Part shown: piece by piece, positions 56,931 through 64,000 of the stretch
Numbering within the stretch: position 1 is the stretch's first letter
Layout of the letters: each line of letters begins with the position of its first letter
Assembly (NCBI GenBank): GCA_024233345.1
Contig: JACKPT010000001.1
Coordinates: 62,001 to 126,000, forward strand
Origin: Verrucomicrobiota bacterium
GTDB taxonomy: Bacteria > Verrucomicrobiota > Kiritimatiellia > CAIVKH01
Reading direction: 5' to 3'
DNA: 64,000 nucleotides
Position numbers and translations under genes: made by a program
Notes under the pieces: model-generated
The model's input: the letters and a program-made list of their open reading frames with translations, nothing else
What the model was told of the DNA's origin: nothing
Databases searched by the model: none

Positions 56931-58646
56931 ATGATTGCAATCACATCACGAATCGGGGGGCTTCTGGAGGCGACCCAGCTTTTCACGGCCGAGCAGGTCG
57001 AGGACCTGCTGGTTAAGCAACAGGAGAGCGGCAAGGCGATCGTGGAGCTGGTGGTTGAGGATGGGCTGGCCCGGGATGATGTGTTTCTCAAGGCGCTCGC
57101 GGAAGCGATGAACCTGCCATTTCTCCGGCTGAACGGGCTGCCGATCGAAAAGAACGCCCTCGAAATGATGCCGACCAAGGCGGTGTTTCAGCACCAGGTG
57201 ATCCCGGTGGCAATCGAGGACAAGGTCCTGCGGGTCGCCACCCATGACCCGTTCAATCCCGGGTTGCTCGACTCCCTGCGCCTGGCTTCCGGGATGAGGA
57301 TCAAGCTCGCCCTCAGCCCCATGAATGACATCGCGAAGGCCTCCAAGGACTACTTCGGCGTGGGGGCCGACACCTTTGACCTGATGATGCAGGACAGCCG
57401 CATCGAGGTCACCGCGGAAGACGATATCACCAAGCAGGATCTCAGCGAGCTGGATCAGGAAGCCTCGGTGGTGAAATTTGTGAACCAGGTCATCTGGGAA
57501 GCCCACAAGGATCGGGCCACTGATATTCACCTCGAACCCCAGGAGATGGATCTGCGCATCCGCTACCGGGTGGATGGCGTCCTGCATGCGATTCCGGTGC
57601 CCCCCCAGCTCAAGCGGTTCCAGTCCGCGATTATCTCCCGGATCAAGGTGATGGCGAATATGGATATTGCGGAGAAGCGCCTGCCTCAGGACGGGCGCAT
57701 CAGCCTGCGGGTCCAGGGCGAGGAAATTGATGTCCGTGTCTCCACCATGCCTACGGTGTATGGCGAGAGTGTCAGTTTGCGGCTCCTGATGCGGAGCAGC
57801 GGGATGATTGGTCTCGACAAGCTCGGGATGAACGACGACGACAAGAAACACCTGCTCAAATTAATCACCAAACCCCACGGGATTCTGCTCGTCACCGGTC
57901 CGACCGGGTCCGGTAAATCGACCTCGCTGTATGCCTGGCTGCACACCATCAATTCCACCGACCTGCGCATCCTGACCATTGAAGACCCGATCGAATATGA
58001 AATGGCCGGGGTCAACCAGATCCAGGTGCGGGCGGAAATCGGGATGACCTTCGCGATGGGCTTGCGGCACATCCTGCGTCAGGACCCGGATGTCATCATG
58101 ATCGGGGAAATTCGTGACAAGGAGACCGCGGAAATTGCCATCCGCGCCGCCCTCACCGGTCACCTGGTATTCAGCACGCTCCATACCAATGATGCCGCCG
58201 GGGCGGTGACCCGTCTGGTGGACATGGGAATCGAGCCCTTTCTGGTGGCTTCATCGGTGGAAGGGCTGGTTGCCCAGCGACTGGTGCGGCGGTTGTGCAA
58301 CAGTTGCAAGAAACCGCGGACAATGGATGAGGCGTTTCTGCGCATGGTCGGCTTCCCCACCGAACGGTTGGGGGAGGGCACGGTCTACGAGCCGGTGGGA
58401 TGCGAGGACTGCCGGGGCACCGGATTCCGGGGCCGGACCGGCGTGTATGAGCTGATCGTGATCACCGACAAAATCCGCGCCATGATTACGGCGCGGGAAT
58501 CATCCACCGCGATTCGGGCGGAGGCGACCCGGATGGGGCTGAAAACGTTGCGGGATGATGGCTGGCGCAAGGTGCTCGAGGGCATCACCACGATCGAAGA
58601 AGTGCTCCGGGTTTCCGAGGATGACGAAGCCCTCGCGGAGGGATGA
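56931..58646 (+). CDS. gspE: Type II secretion ATPase GspE
   Basis: 571 residues. N1E-type N-terminal domain ('MNLPFLRLNGLPIEKNALEMMPTK'), then the secretion ATPase: Walker A 'GPTGSGKS' at 323-330, Asp box, 'LRQDPDVIMIGEIRDKETAEIA' (Walker B) near 382, His box 'GHLVFSTLHTNDAAGAV', and a zinc four-Cys module ('LCNSCKKP', 'GCEDCRGTGFRGRTG'). It powers pseudopilus assembly. The ATG at 56931 gives the normal N-terminus. Confidence 0.95.
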   Translation: MIAITSRIGGLLEATQLFTAEQVEDLLVKQQESGKAIVELVVEDGLARDDVFLKALAEAMNLPFLRLNGLPIEKNALEMMPTKAVFQHQVIPVAIEDKVLRVATHDPFNPGLLDSLRLASGMRIKLALSPMNDIAKASKDYFGVGADTFDLMMQDSRIEVTAEDDITKQDLSELDQEASVVKFVNQVIWEAHKDRATDIHLEPQEMDLRIRYRVDGVLHAIPVPPQLKRFQSAIISRIKVMANMDIAEKRLPQDGRISLRVQGEEIDVRVSTMPTVYGESVSLRLLMRSSGMIGLDKLGMNDDDKKHLLKLITKPHGILLVTGPTGSGKSTSLYAWLHTINSTDLRILTIEDPIEYEMAGVNQIQVRAEIGMTFAMGLRHILRQDPDVIMIGEIRDKETAEIAIRAALTGHLVFSTLHTNDAAGAVTRLVDMGIEPFLVASSVEGLVAQRLVRRLCNSCKKPRTMDEAFLRMVGFPTERLGEGTVYEPVGCEDCRGTGFRGRTGVYELIVITDKIRAMITARESSTAIRAEATRMGLKTLRDDGWRKVLEGITTIEEVLRVSEDDEALAEG

Positions 58647-58665
58647 GTCAACCACCTAGCTGCGT

Positions 58666-59961
58666 ATGTCGACATTCACGTACATCGCCAGATCCGGTCG
58701 CGGGGAAAAAGTTCAGGGCACCATCGATGCTCCAGACCGACGGATGGCGCTCCTGCAATTGGAGCGGAAAGGGCTGGTTCCGGTAGCGGTCAAGGAGGGG
58801 GCGGGCGCTCCGGTCAAGGGCAAGGCGAAGCCCAAACCCAAGGAAAACCCCAAGGCACCCTCCCGGCGGGCGGGCGCTAAATCCGCTCCCGGCCCCAAGC
58901 AGATCGAGTTCAAACGGAAGAAGCGTATGTCACTGGGGGAAGTCCTGACCTTCAGTCGCGAATTGCACGACCTGCTGGAGTCGGGCATGACATTGGGCAC
59001 GGCGCTGAACTCGCTGAGCCGACGCAAGACCGGCACCGCGCAGGATGAGATCGTCATCGATCTGCGCGACCAGATCATCAAGGGGGAAAGTCTGTCCAGT
59101 TCGCTGGCCGCCCATCCCGACTCCTTCGGGAATCTATATGTCAGCATGATCAAGGCGGGGGAGGCGAGCGGCGAGGTTCCCGAGGCACTGGAACGGCTGA
59201 GCAAGCACTATGAACGGGTCAAGGAAGCGCGGGAAAAGGTGATTGGCGCGTTGACTTATCCGGTGATTGTCATCGGGGTGGGGGTGTTGACCATCATCTT
59301 CACCATGACCTTTGTCATCCCCAAGTTTTCCCAGGTATTCGCGGAGTTGGGGGCAACATTGCCCCTGCCCACCCGGATTCTGATCGCATCGAGTTCCTTT
59401 TTGATCACCTATGGCTGGCTGATGCTGATTGGCCTTGTGGTGCTGGTGATCCTGTTCCGGCGATATATCAAAACCGAGCGAGGGCAATTATGGTGGCACC
59501 GCAAAATGCTGCATTTTCCGGTGGTGCATAAAATCATCACCGCCAATGCCTTTGCCCAGTTCGCCCGAACCCTGAGCGCGTTGCTGAACAATGGGGTGCC
59601 GGTGCTGCAGGCGCTGGCCATTGTTGAGAACACCATGGGCAACAAGGTGATTGCCAATGAGATCAAGGAAGCCCGCGAGCGGGTGACCGATGGGTCGTCG
59701 ATCTCCGGGCCGCTGGCGGCGGGGAAGGTGTTTCCTCCGTTGTTGACCGACATGCTGGCGGTGGGGGAGGAGTCCGGGGATATGGCCGGGTCGCTGGTCC
59801 ACATTGCCCGTCGCTATGATGACGAGCTGGATCGCAGTGTGAAGGTGCTGACCACGGTGCTGGAGCCCATCATGATTTTGTTTATCGCGGTTGGCGTGGG
59901 CTATGTCGCGATCAGTATGTTGATGGCGGTGTTCGCCCTGACCAGCGGATTGAATGTATAG
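58666..59961 (+). CDS. gspF: Type II secretion inner-membrane platform protein GspF
   Basis: 431 residues: duplicated GspF domains with 'FSRELHDLLESGMTLGTALNSL' near residue 105 and 'FARTLSALLNNGVPVLQALAIVE' near 305, plus three transmembrane helices (about 210-230, 250-270, 400-425). Residues 45-90 form an unusual Lys/Pro/Ala-rich linker not seen in standard GspF. It is the platform between GspE and the pseudopilus. Follows gspE by 19 bases. Confidence 0.95.
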   Translation: MSTFTYIARSGRGEKVQGTIDAPDRRMALLQLERKGLVPVAVKEGAGAPVKGKAKPKPKENPKAPSRRAGAKSAPGPKQIEFKRKKRMSLGEVLTFSRELHDLLESGMTLGTALNSLSRRKTGTAQDEIVIDLRDQIIKGESLSSSLAAHPDSFGNLYVSMIKAGEASGEVPEALERLSKHYERVKEAREKVIGALTYPVIVIGVGVLTIIFTMTFVIPKFSQVFAELGATLPLPTRILIASSSFLITYGWLMLIGLVVLVILFRRYIKTERGQLWWHRKMLHFPVVHKIITANAFAQFARTLSALLNNGVPVLQALAIVENTMGNKVIANEIKEARERVTDGSSISGPLAAGKVFPPLLTDMLAVGEESGDMAGSLVHIARRYDDELDRSVKVLTTVLEPIMILFIAVGVGYVAISMLMAVFALTSGLNV

Positions 59962-60045
59962 GACGGCTGGGCGTCGTGACCCCGGCGGAAATCAAGCGAA
60001 CCAAGAACGAGAGCGCGGGTTTGACCGCACAGCAGGAGCAAGACG

Positions 60046-60456
60046 ATGACAGAAGAACAACGCAATGAACAGCGCCGGACCCGCAGTGCCGGTTTTACCC
60101 TGATTGAAATTCTGCTGGTGGTGGTGATCATCGGCATGCTCGCGACCATCGCGGCAATCAATGTACCCAAATTTCTCGGCCAGGGCCGGGAGGGTAAGGC
60201 GAAGGCGGATGTGTCCAACATCAGCACCGCCATTCACGCCTATAATATGGTGGAGGGGAAATATCCAGGCAGCCTCAGCGACCTGATGGCCGGGGACGAT
60301 CCCTACATGGAGTCGATTCCCAAGGATCCGTGGGGCAAGGAGTATGTCTACCGCCGCCCCAGCAGCCGCAAGGGCCTTCGGTTTGAAGTGTTCTCCTACG
60401 GGGAAGACGGCAGCGAAAGCGGAGATGATATCGGCAATTGGGCTGCGGAAAACTGA
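60046..60456 (+). CDS. gspG: Major pseudopilin GspG
   Basis: 136 residues with a short basic leader and prepilin peptidase site 'SAG|FTLIEILLVVVIIGMLATIAAINVPKFLG' (Glu at +5). The globular part has the conserved 'YNMVEGKYPGSLSDLM ... IPKDPWGKEYVYR' typical of GspG and its calcium loop ('YGEDGSESGDDIGNW'). Forms the pseudopilus shaft. Follows gspF by 84 bases. Confidence 0.96.
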   Translation: MTEEQRNEQRRTRSAGFTLIEILLVVVIIGMLATIAAINVPKFLGQGREGKAKADVSNISTAIHAYNMVEGKYPGSLSDLMAGDDPYMESIPKDPWGKEYVYRRPSSRKGLRFEVFSYGEDGSESGDDIGNWAAEN

Positions 60457-60485
60457 GGGCCTGACCGATTTGGCCTGTCCGGCGC

Positions 60486-61124
60486 ATGAAGGGGCAAGTC
60501 ACCTTGGATCCAATGACCCAGATGAAGACCCACTTCATGCCGCCATCTCCCACCAGGGGATTCACCCTGATTGAAATCCTGGTGGTGATTGTCATCGCCG
60601 CGATCACTGCGGCGATTGCCATTCCCGGATTTGTCCGCATCACCAGCGGGGCGGAATTGCGGACTGCGACCCGCACCCTGGTCATGGCCCACAAATATGC
60701 CCGCAGCACATCGGTCTTGCGGCAGGTGCCGATGGCACTGTTGATCGACCGGGTGGGCGGGGAAATTGAAGTGGTGCAACTCAAGGACCGCAACAGTCTC
60801 CGGGCGGGCGGGGACTTTCTCGACACCCGGACGGTTCGGGCGGCGGCCGATCTGGTGGATGGTGGCGAAGGCGAGGCGGCAGCGGCTCCGGAAATCACCA
60901 GTGAGCTGGTGCGGCGATTGGGCAAGTCGGTGAAGATTACCGAAGTGGAGGTCGGCGGGGACACCGATCAAAGTTTGGAAGGCTATTCGTGGATCACCTA
61001 CTACCCCAATGGCATGTCGGATGGATTTACCGCCGTCCTTTCCGATGCCAAGGACCGTTCGGTGACGATTGAGACTGAGGGCATTTCCGGGTCGGTGGAT
61101 GTGGAGTATAGCAGGGGATGGTAA
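60486..61124 (+). CDS. gspH: Minor pseudopilin GspH
   Basis: 212 residues, prepilin site 'TRG|FTLIEILVVIVIAAITAAIAIPGF' near residue 25. The globular region is beta-rich with 'ARSTSVLRQVPMALLIDRVGG', as in GspH/FimT-like proteins. Starts 29 bases after gspG; its stop overlaps the gspI start. Confidence 0.9.
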   Translation: MKGQVTLDPMTQMKTHFMPPSPTRGFTLIEILVVIVIAAITAAIAIPGFVRITSGAELRTATRTLVMAHKYARSTSVLRQVPMALLIDRVGGEIEVVQLKDRNSLRAGGDFLDTRTVRAAADLVDGGEGEAAAAPEITSELVRRLGKSVKITEVEVGGDTDQSLEGYSWITYYPNGMSDGFTAVLSDAKDRSVTIETEGISGSVDVEYSRGW

Positions 61125-61558
61125 CGCGCAAACAACGAGGGCAAGCGTCCCGAGCCGGCCTGACTCTGGTGGAGGTGATCCTGGCCCTGGTCATCCTCGG
61201 CACCGCCCTCACCGCGTTGATCGCCGCCGCATCGCGCGCGCTGTCCGTGGTCAGGCAGGCGAAGAACCTCGATACCTCCCGCGAGTTGTTTGGGGTGTTG
61301 GAGGTGATGGAGCCGATCCAACCCCCATTCATTGAGGACATCGAGGAGGCTGCGGGCAGCGGGAGCTTTGAGCGGCCATACGAAAACTATCGATGGGAGC
61401 GCACGGTGGAGGTGGTGGGTGACGAAGAGGACGGTCTGTGGCTGCTGACCATGACGATTTCGTGGAAAGAAAATGAACGGCAACGCTCCGAGTCGGTTCA
61501 AACGTACGTGTACTGGCCGGAAGATACAAAAGGGGGGTCGTTTGAGCGCGCGCCTTAG
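61118..61558 (+). CDS. gspI: Minor pseudopilin GspI
   Basis: 146 residues, prepilin site 'RAG|LTLVEVILALVILGTALTAL' near residue 14 with Glu at +5. Short globular domain as in GspI, which pairs with GspJ and GspK at the pseudopilus tip. Start overlaps gspH by seven bases. Its 3' end overlaps the gspJ frame. Confidence 0.9.
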   Translation: MVTRKQRGQASRAGLTLVEVILALVILGTALTALIAAASRALSVVRQAKNLDTSRELFGVLEVMEPIQPPFIEDIEEAAGSGSFERPYENYRWERTVEVVGDEEDGLWLLTMTISWKENERQRSESVQTYVYWPEDTKGGSFERAP

Positions 61559-62438
61559 ACCCTCAGCCCACGGTCCTTGGTCCGGCAAGGGCGGACCGAC
61601 TACAAACGTGTGGTCGGGTGCGTTGAGCGTTCGTAGTAGCGTCGCCGCCCCGCAACTGCGGGGCAAGGCGCGTGCGGCCTTCACCCTGCTGGAAATGCTC
61701 ATTGCGGTGGTTCTGCTCGCCACCGCGTTCACCATCATCTGGAGCACCTTTTCCACTGCGATCAGCGGCTGGCACAAGGGACAGAAATTCATGGAGCAGT
61801 TTCATCATGGTGACTTTGTGATGGAGCAGCTTGTCTCCTCGCTGCGGTCGGCGGCTTTTTTTGACAACAAACCGGACAAGTTTGGCTTCTGGCTGGAAAC
61901 CAGCGATGGGGAATATCCACACGACCAGATCAGTTGGGTGAAATCCGGATCGGCGTTCATGCCCCCGAACCATCCCCTGAACCGGGGGCTTCACCGGGTG
62001 GTGGTGGGGATTGAGGACAATGACAAGGGCGACCCCTCTTTCAGTGTGCGGGCGTTTCCGCACCTGTTGAAGGAAGTGGAAATCGATGACTATGATCCAT
62101 GGCACATTTCCGACCGGGTTCAGGGTTTGCGCTGTCGGGTCTACAACTATGAGGATGAGGATTGGGATGATGAATGGGAGGACACCAACAGCGTGCCCCG
62201 GTTGCTGGAGGTCACGCTGTATCTTGAACCGGTGGAGCGGGGAGAGCCCGCGGTCGAGGTGACCCGGTTGGTGGAAATTCCCATCGCCCCCGACAGCACC
62301 AACCGGGTGGTGTCGAGCGGGAGTGACTCGGATCCGCCGCCTGCCGCCGCCGGTGAGGGTGGTGTCGACCGCACCAATACCGGGAGCCCGTCCGGAAACC
62401 AGGGCGGAACCATTCAACTGGGCGGGGACGAAGGATGA
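61542..62438 (+). CDS. gspJ: Minor pseudopilin GspJ
   Basis: 298 residues from the TTG at 61542, which has AGGGGGG at good spacing; an ATG at 61473 would overlap gspI more. The prepilin site 'ARAA|FTLLEMLIAVVLLATAF' lies after about 45 residues. The leader is unusually long because it is translated from a REP-like doublet (61579-61672), and -1 is Ala instead of the usual Gly. Alternative starts are GTG 61608 or TTG 61623. The globular part and 'VRAFPHLLKEVEIDDYDP' fit GspJ. Pro/Ser/Gly-rich C-terminus. Stop overlaps gspK as ATGA. Confidence 0.85.
   Translation: MSARLRPSAHGPWSGKGGPTTNVWSGALSVRSSVAAPQLRGKARAAFTLLEMLIAVVLLATAFTIIWSTFSTAISGWHKGQKFMEQFHHGDFVMEQLVSSLRSAAFFDNKPDKFGFWLETSDGEYPHDQISWVKSGSAFMPPNHPLNRGLHRVVVGIEDNDKGDPSFSVRAFPHLLKEVEIDDYDPWHISDRVQGLRCRVYNYEDEDWDDEWEDTNSVPRLLEVTLYLEPVERGEPAVEVTRLVEIPIAPDSTNRVVSSGSDSDPPPAAAGEGGVDRTNTGSPSGNQGGTIQLGGDEG
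61579..61672. repeat. REP-like doublet overlapping the gspJ 5' coding region
   Basis: Left hairpin: GGTCC ... GGACC followed by CTAC (inverted GTAG). Right hairpin: GTAG followed by an imperfect palindrome with CCCCGCA/TGCGGGG arms. Its sequence differs from the 28-36 kb REP doublets, but it has the same GTAG-headed inverted layout. Confidence 0.55.
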
Positions 62439-63577
62439 AAAGTTCCAAAGATTGGAAAATTACCCGTAAAAAGTTCCAATCCTTGGAACTTTTTTTCGCC
62501 GCCGTTCCAGACGTTGGACGTTGTTTGGACGGTCGCGGTTCAACGGGTCGGGTGGGGGAACCGCCCGCGTCCGGCCGGTCCGGGGCAGCATTGATCGTGG
62601 CGCTGTGGGTGGTCCTGGTGTTGAGTCTGCTGATTGGATCGATGGCGTTCGATATGCAGGTCGAAGCGAATGTAACCGGTTACCAACGCAAGCGCATGCA
62701 GGCCCACTATCTTGCCCAGGCCGGCCTGGAATGGGCGCAGGTGGTCCTGAACCGTAAGGTTACCGAGTCGGCGGAGGGCGAACTGGTCATCGAGGAGGGG
62801 CAGGACGAGCAGATGATCATCGCATCGATCAACCTGTCCCGGGGCGTCGGGGTCCGCGGCATCACCAAGACTCTGTCCCAGGGCTCCTTTTCGGTGGATA
62901 TCATCCCTGAAGAGGGCCGCCGCAATGTCAACAGCCTCACCGATGAGGATTGGGAGGAGATTCTCGACCAGGCGGGGGTGCCGGATGATGAGTGGCCGGA
63001 ATTGATCGATTGTTTCGGCGACTGGATTGACGAAGGCGACGAACACCGCCTCAATGGCGCGGAGTCCGATGATGCCTACTACGAGGAGCTGGACTACGAG
63101 GTGAAGAACGCCCCGGTCGACACAATCGATGAACTGCTGTTGATCAAGGGATTCAACGAGGCGATCGTGTTTGGGGGTCCCGACCCCGAGGATCCGGACC
63201 TGGTGTACCGTGGAATCGCCTCGTGGTTGACTCCATGGGGGGACGGCAAGGTCAATGTCAATACCGCGAGCCGGGAGGTTCTGATGACGATTCCCGGGAT
63301 CGAAGACTGGGTGATTGACGACATTCTTGAATACCGCTCCGGAGAAGATGGCGAGATGGGAACCCGTGATGATGGCTTTGACAGCGTGGATGATCTGATC
63401 AGTAAAACCGGGTTTGATCCCGAATTGCGGGATAAAATTTCGGTGGTCGACAAGAAGTATCTCCGGGTGATCTCGATTGGTGAGGTCGGGGAGGTCAAGA
63501 ATGGCATCTGGGCGGTGTATGAAGCGGGAGACCAGGGGGTAAGGCCGGTCTATTGGCGCGAAGAGGCGATGCCGTGA
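62435..63577 (+). CDS. gspK: Minor pseudopilin GspK (pseudopilus tip)
   Basis: 380 residues from the ATG overlapping the gspJ stop. The membrane helix 'SG|AALIVALWVVLVLSLLIGSMAF' near residue 50 lacks Glu at +5, as is usual in GspK. The globular region has the helix-hairpin-helix-like 'KVNVNTASREVLMTIPGIEDWVIDDILEYR' near residue 275 and 'DEDWEEILDQAG'. The first 35-40 residues are encoded by repeat palindromes at 62443-62519, including a terminator-like hairpin; a GTG at 62552 would skip them and gives a normal short leader. Caps the tip with GspI/J. Confidence 0.9.
   Translation: MKSSKDWKITRKKFQSLELFFAAVPDVGRCLDGRGSTGRVGEPPASGRSGAALIVALWVVLVLSLLIGSMAFDMQVEANVTGYQRKRMQAHYLAQAGLEWAQVVLNRKVTESAEGELVIEEGQDEQMIIASINLSRGVGVRGITKTLSQGSFSVDIIPEEGRRNVNSLTDEDWEEILDQAGVPDDEWPELIDCFGDWIDEGDEHRLNGAESDDAYYEELDYEVKNAPVDTIDELLLIKGFNEAIVFGGPDPEDPDLVYRGIASWLTPWGDGKVNVNTASREVLMTIPGIEDWVIDDILEYRSGEDGEMGTRDDGFDSVDDLISKTGFDPELRDKISVVDKKYLRVISIGEVGEVKNGIWAVYEAGDQGVRPVYWREEAMP
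62443..62519. repeat. Cluster of TTCCAA/TTGGAA palindromes in the gspK leader
   Basis: Three related palindromes: TTCCAAAGATTGGAA (62443-62457), GTTCCAA-TCC-TTGGAAC (62473-62489) and GTTCCAGACGTTGGAC (62504-62519). They are unlike GspK coding sequence of other species and look like an inserted small repeat. Confidence 0.6.
62468..62496. terminator. Terminator-like hairpin at the start of gspK
   Basis: Five A, the stem GTTCCAA/TTGGAAC with a three-base loop, then seven T: a bidirectional intrinsic-terminator shape 33 bases inside the long gspK frame. It may reduce expression of gspK and gspL relative to upstream genes, unless translation blocks it. Confidence 0.5.
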
Positions 63578-63633
63578 TGCCTGAAAAAGAGTTTTGCCAG
63601 TTGGCACGGGCATCTTCATAGTGAATTCACTTT

Positions 63634-64000
63634 ATGGCTGATCACGATATAACCGCATTGGTGCTGCGCGAGACCCGCGCGGAATGGACCCGTCTGGAGG
63701 AGCGCAAGGGGCGCTTTGAAAAGACCGGGCAGCAATCCGTGGATCTGGCTCTTCCTGAGGGGACCGAAGACTGGTCGGAGCCGGAAGCACTCGCGGTTCT
63801 GAAGCCTGCCCTCACGATCTCCCCCCAGGATCGGTTATGCATCTCGGTATCGACCGATCAGGTGTTGTTGCGGGTGGTGGACTTTCCCACTGTGGATCCC
63901 GAGGAGTTGCAGGGAATGGCGGAGCTGCAGGTGGACAAGGTGGCCCCATTTCCCACCGACCAGATGTACATGTCGATCGAGGTCCTATCCCAAACCGAGG
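63634..64000 (+). CDS. gspL: Type II secretion GspL/PilM-like protein (3' partial)
   Basis: The first 122 residues of a gene that runs off the window. 'LCISVSTDQVLLRVVDFPTVDPEELQGMAELQVDKVAPFP' is the actin-like ATPase (PilM/GspL) segment that recognises the membrane platform. It sits 56 bases after gspK in the position of gspL. The ATG at 63634 has only a weak ribosome site. Whether it is GspL with a periplasmic tail or a PilM-type protein cannot be seen from this fragment. Confidence 0.8.
   Translation, partial: MADHDITALVLRETRAEWTRLEERKGRFEKTGQQSVDLALPEGTEDWSEPEALAVLKPALTISPQDRLCISVSTDQVLLRVVDFPTVDPEELQGMAELQVDKVAPFPTDQMYMSIEVLSQTE

Overview
The window is a GC-rich, gene-dense stretch from an anaerobic or facultatively anaerobic Gram-negative bacterium. 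Outer-membrane (FadL-type), type II secretion and periplasmic multihaem cytochrome genes show two membranes. Two very large secreted proteins end in Asp-rich 'DxDxD...GT(S/D)' tails. Intergenic DNA carries GTAG-headed REP doublets, CACAGAG palindromes and ATTACG tracts. Pyruvate:ferredoxin oxidoreductase sits with an Ech hydrogenase. Together this fits the PVC superphylum, perhaps Kiritimatiellota or a neighbouring Verrucomicrobiota lineage. That placement is inference; no rRNA or ribosomal protein gene is present to test it. I saw no tRNA, rRNA, CRISPR array or transposase gene.

Layout. 1-2.3 kb: end of a purine/urate breakdown segment (DUF6986 aldolase-like protein, 5-hydroxyisourate hydrolase) and an aquaporin. 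2.3-4.2 kb: an AT-richer restriction-modification pair, a NotI-family endonuclease with a D12-class adenine methylase. 4.6-12.3 kb: housekeeping and unusual genes, including an 860-residue alpha/beta-hydrolase + DedA + ATP-grasp fusion, hpt, a PUR-family protein and an ECF sigma/anti-sigma pair. 12.3-22.9 kb (minus strand): an apparent ten-gene operon of response regulator, PFOR (nifJ), DHOD-like protein, ferredoxin and Ech [NiFe] hydrogenase echABCDEF. This could take electrons from pyruvate through ferredoxin to H2 with ion pumping. 23-25.1 kb: an ATP-grasp ligase paired with a putative metallopeptidase. 25.3-28.7 kb: a SOUL haem-binding protein and metY-metX behind a SAM-I riboswitch and terminator.

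28.7-37.1 kb is accessory: small orphan ORFs separated by attC-like sites (possibly a cassette cluster lacking an integrase), four REP doublets, three copies of a roughly 220-bp composite repeat, and a 1567-residue secreted repeat protein. 37.1-45.7 kb is a sulfur-redox island. It holds DUF302, an ArsR regulator with matching palindromes at both promoters, TusA, an MvhD-like protein, a Qmo/Hdr-like complex (HdrA-type A and B subunits, membrane C subunit), a winged-helix protein, two DsrE-family proteins and a VKOR-DsbA fusion. 45.9-52.4 kb: a FadL-family porin, a four-helix protein, then a nitrogen-stress unit: FNR-like regulator, hcp and nrfHA. The regulator-hcp gap contains a perfect FNR-type box placed as in a class II promoter.

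52.5-64 kb: a secreted GH13 glycosidase, a compact histidine kinase and the type II secretion operon gspEFGHIJKL (gspL cut by the window end), which may export proteins of this kind. The 5' coding ends of gspJ and gspK run through repeat palindromes, one of which looks like an intrinsic terminator.
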